Below, piece by piece: positions 63,555 through 64,000 of a DNA stretch of 64,000 nucleotides. A program made the translations under genes and the position numbers. This DNA is from Bradyrhizobium sp. LHD-71 (GTDB taxonomy: Bacteria > Pseudomonadota > Alphaproteobacteria > Rhizobiales > Xanthobacteraceae). The stretch lies in NCBI RefSeq assembly GCF_031157255.1, contig NZ_JAVIFX010000017.1:1-64000 (forward strand), read 5' to 3'. Every line of letters begins with the position of its first letter. The first letter of the stretch is position 1. The notes beneath the pieces were generated by a model. That model had not been told where the DNA came from and ran no database searches. It saw only the letters and a list, made by a program, of their open reading frames with translations.

Positions 63555-64000
63555 GTGACGGCAGGCGCGCAACCGAGGCAACTGGCATTCAAGTTGCCGC
63601 ATGCGGAAAGCCTTTCGCGGGAGGATTTCCTGGAGGGGCCGCCGAACGCTGCCGCCCTTGAACTGGTCGACCGCTGGCCGAAGTGGCCAAGTCGCGTTGT
63701 CATGCTGGTCGGCGATAGCGGTTCCGGCAAGAGCCATCTTGCGGCCATCTGGGCTGCCAATGCCGGCGCCCGTTCAACCGCTGCCCGGGCCCTGACCGCA
63801 GGCGCAGTCCCAGGCGCGCTCGCGACAGGCGCTCTGGTGGTCGAGGACGTCGCACCTGCCGACATCGACGAGCGGGCGCTGTTTCACCTGCTCAATCTCG
63901 CGCGGCAGGAGGAGGTCGACGTGTTGATGACGGCGCGAACGTTGCCGGCGGGCTGGACGCTCGAGTTGCGGGATTTGCAGTCACGCCTGCGCGCGGTGCC
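63555..64000 (+). CDS. Hda-like DnaA-related ATPase (5' part, runs off the window)
   Basis: The first 148 residues of an AAA+ protein of the DnaA/Hda family, continuing beyond the right edge. It begins TAGAQPRQLAFKLPHAESLSREDFLEGPPNAAALELVDRWPKWPSRVVMLVGDSGSGKSHLAAIW, with Walker A GDSGSGKSH at about 54-62. The Walker B region is ALVVEDVAPADID, and HLLNLARQEEVDVLMTARTLPAGW continues the core. It lacks the N- and C-terminal DnaA domains in the visible part. Hda-type proteins promote hydrolysis of DnaA-bound ATP after replication initiation. GTG 63555 has AGGAG 9 bases upstream. The location behind a PgsA-like gene is typical. Confidence 0.85.
   Translation, partial: MTAGAQPRQLAFKLPHAESLSREDFLEGPPNAAALELVDRWPKWPSRVVMLVGDSGSGKSHLAAIWAANAGARSTAARALTAGAVPGALATGALVVEDVAPADIDERALFHLLNLARQEEVDVLMTARTLPAGWTLELRDLQSRLRAV

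Overview
This 64-kb window reads as a stretch of chromosome from an alphaproteobacterium of the order Hyphomicrobiales, closest in style to the Bradyrhizobiaceae/Xanthobacteraceae. The basis is high GC content, the gene orders rpsF-rpsR-DUF2232-rplI, dnaB-alr-radA, fabD-fabG-acpP-fabF-mltG-yicC-gmk and lptF-lptG-lptD-surA-pdxA-rsmA, the purM-purN pair next to a PgsA-like gene and an Hda-like ATPase, and intergenic repeats of a type common in that group. The assignment is from memory of gene order and protein style, not from a database search. No tRNA, rRNA, CRISPR array, transposase or phage gene was seen.

Layout. 1-7.8 kb is an accessory catabolic and uptake block: a two-subunit CoA-transferase, an SDR protein that lacks the SDR catalytic residues, a divergent PAS-domain protein, and a complete Liv-type ABC importer (two ATPases, binding protein, two permeases). 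7.9-9.7 kb is a phosphate uptake pair (DUF47 protein plus Pit permease) with a near-perfect PHO box just before the first gene. 9.7-10.1 kb is a guanidinium exporter gene (sugE/gdx) preceded by a two-hairpin guanidine-II (mini-ykkC) riboswitch. 10.2-18.4 kb holds prfC, two tandem paralogous exported proteins, an orphan Bug-type binding protein, an NnrU-like membrane protein, panB, a YfgM-like protein, a lipoprotein and der. 18.4-29.6 kb holds a membrane protein behind a 36-bp tandem array, an SDR, purF, cvpA, a GGDEF-EAL protein, radA, alr and dnaB. 30-35 kb holds a cyclopropane fatty acid synthase, an unusual CXXCH protein and the ribosomal protein operon. 35.3-44 kb holds a TetR-desaturase pair, the fatty acid synthesis cluster, mltG, yicC and gmk. 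44-54 kb holds an SDR, a small Cys-containing secreted protein, a zinc alcohol dehydrogenase and the LPS-export/outer-membrane cluster. 54-64 kb holds pepA-holC, a lipoprotein, an ABC-F ATPase, two small His-rich exported paralogues, ndk, purN-purM, a PgsA-like gene and the start of an Hda-like gene that runs off the window.

Most of the window is conserved core metabolism and envelope assembly: fatty acid synthesis, LPS transport, purine synthesis, ribosomes and replication. The most informative non-coding signals are the guanidine-II riboswitch with a visible anti-Shine-Dalgarno pairing, the PHO box positioned as expected for repression, a helix that can bury the rpsF ribosome binding site, the palindromic operator at the TetR-desaturase promoter, a four-copy family of double inverted repeats, and a 36-bp tandem array. 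I did not find an evidently new multi-gene system. The best candidates for undescribed biology are the repeat family, the catalytically blank SDR, the haem-motif protein with a long low-complexity tail, and the paired small exported proteins.
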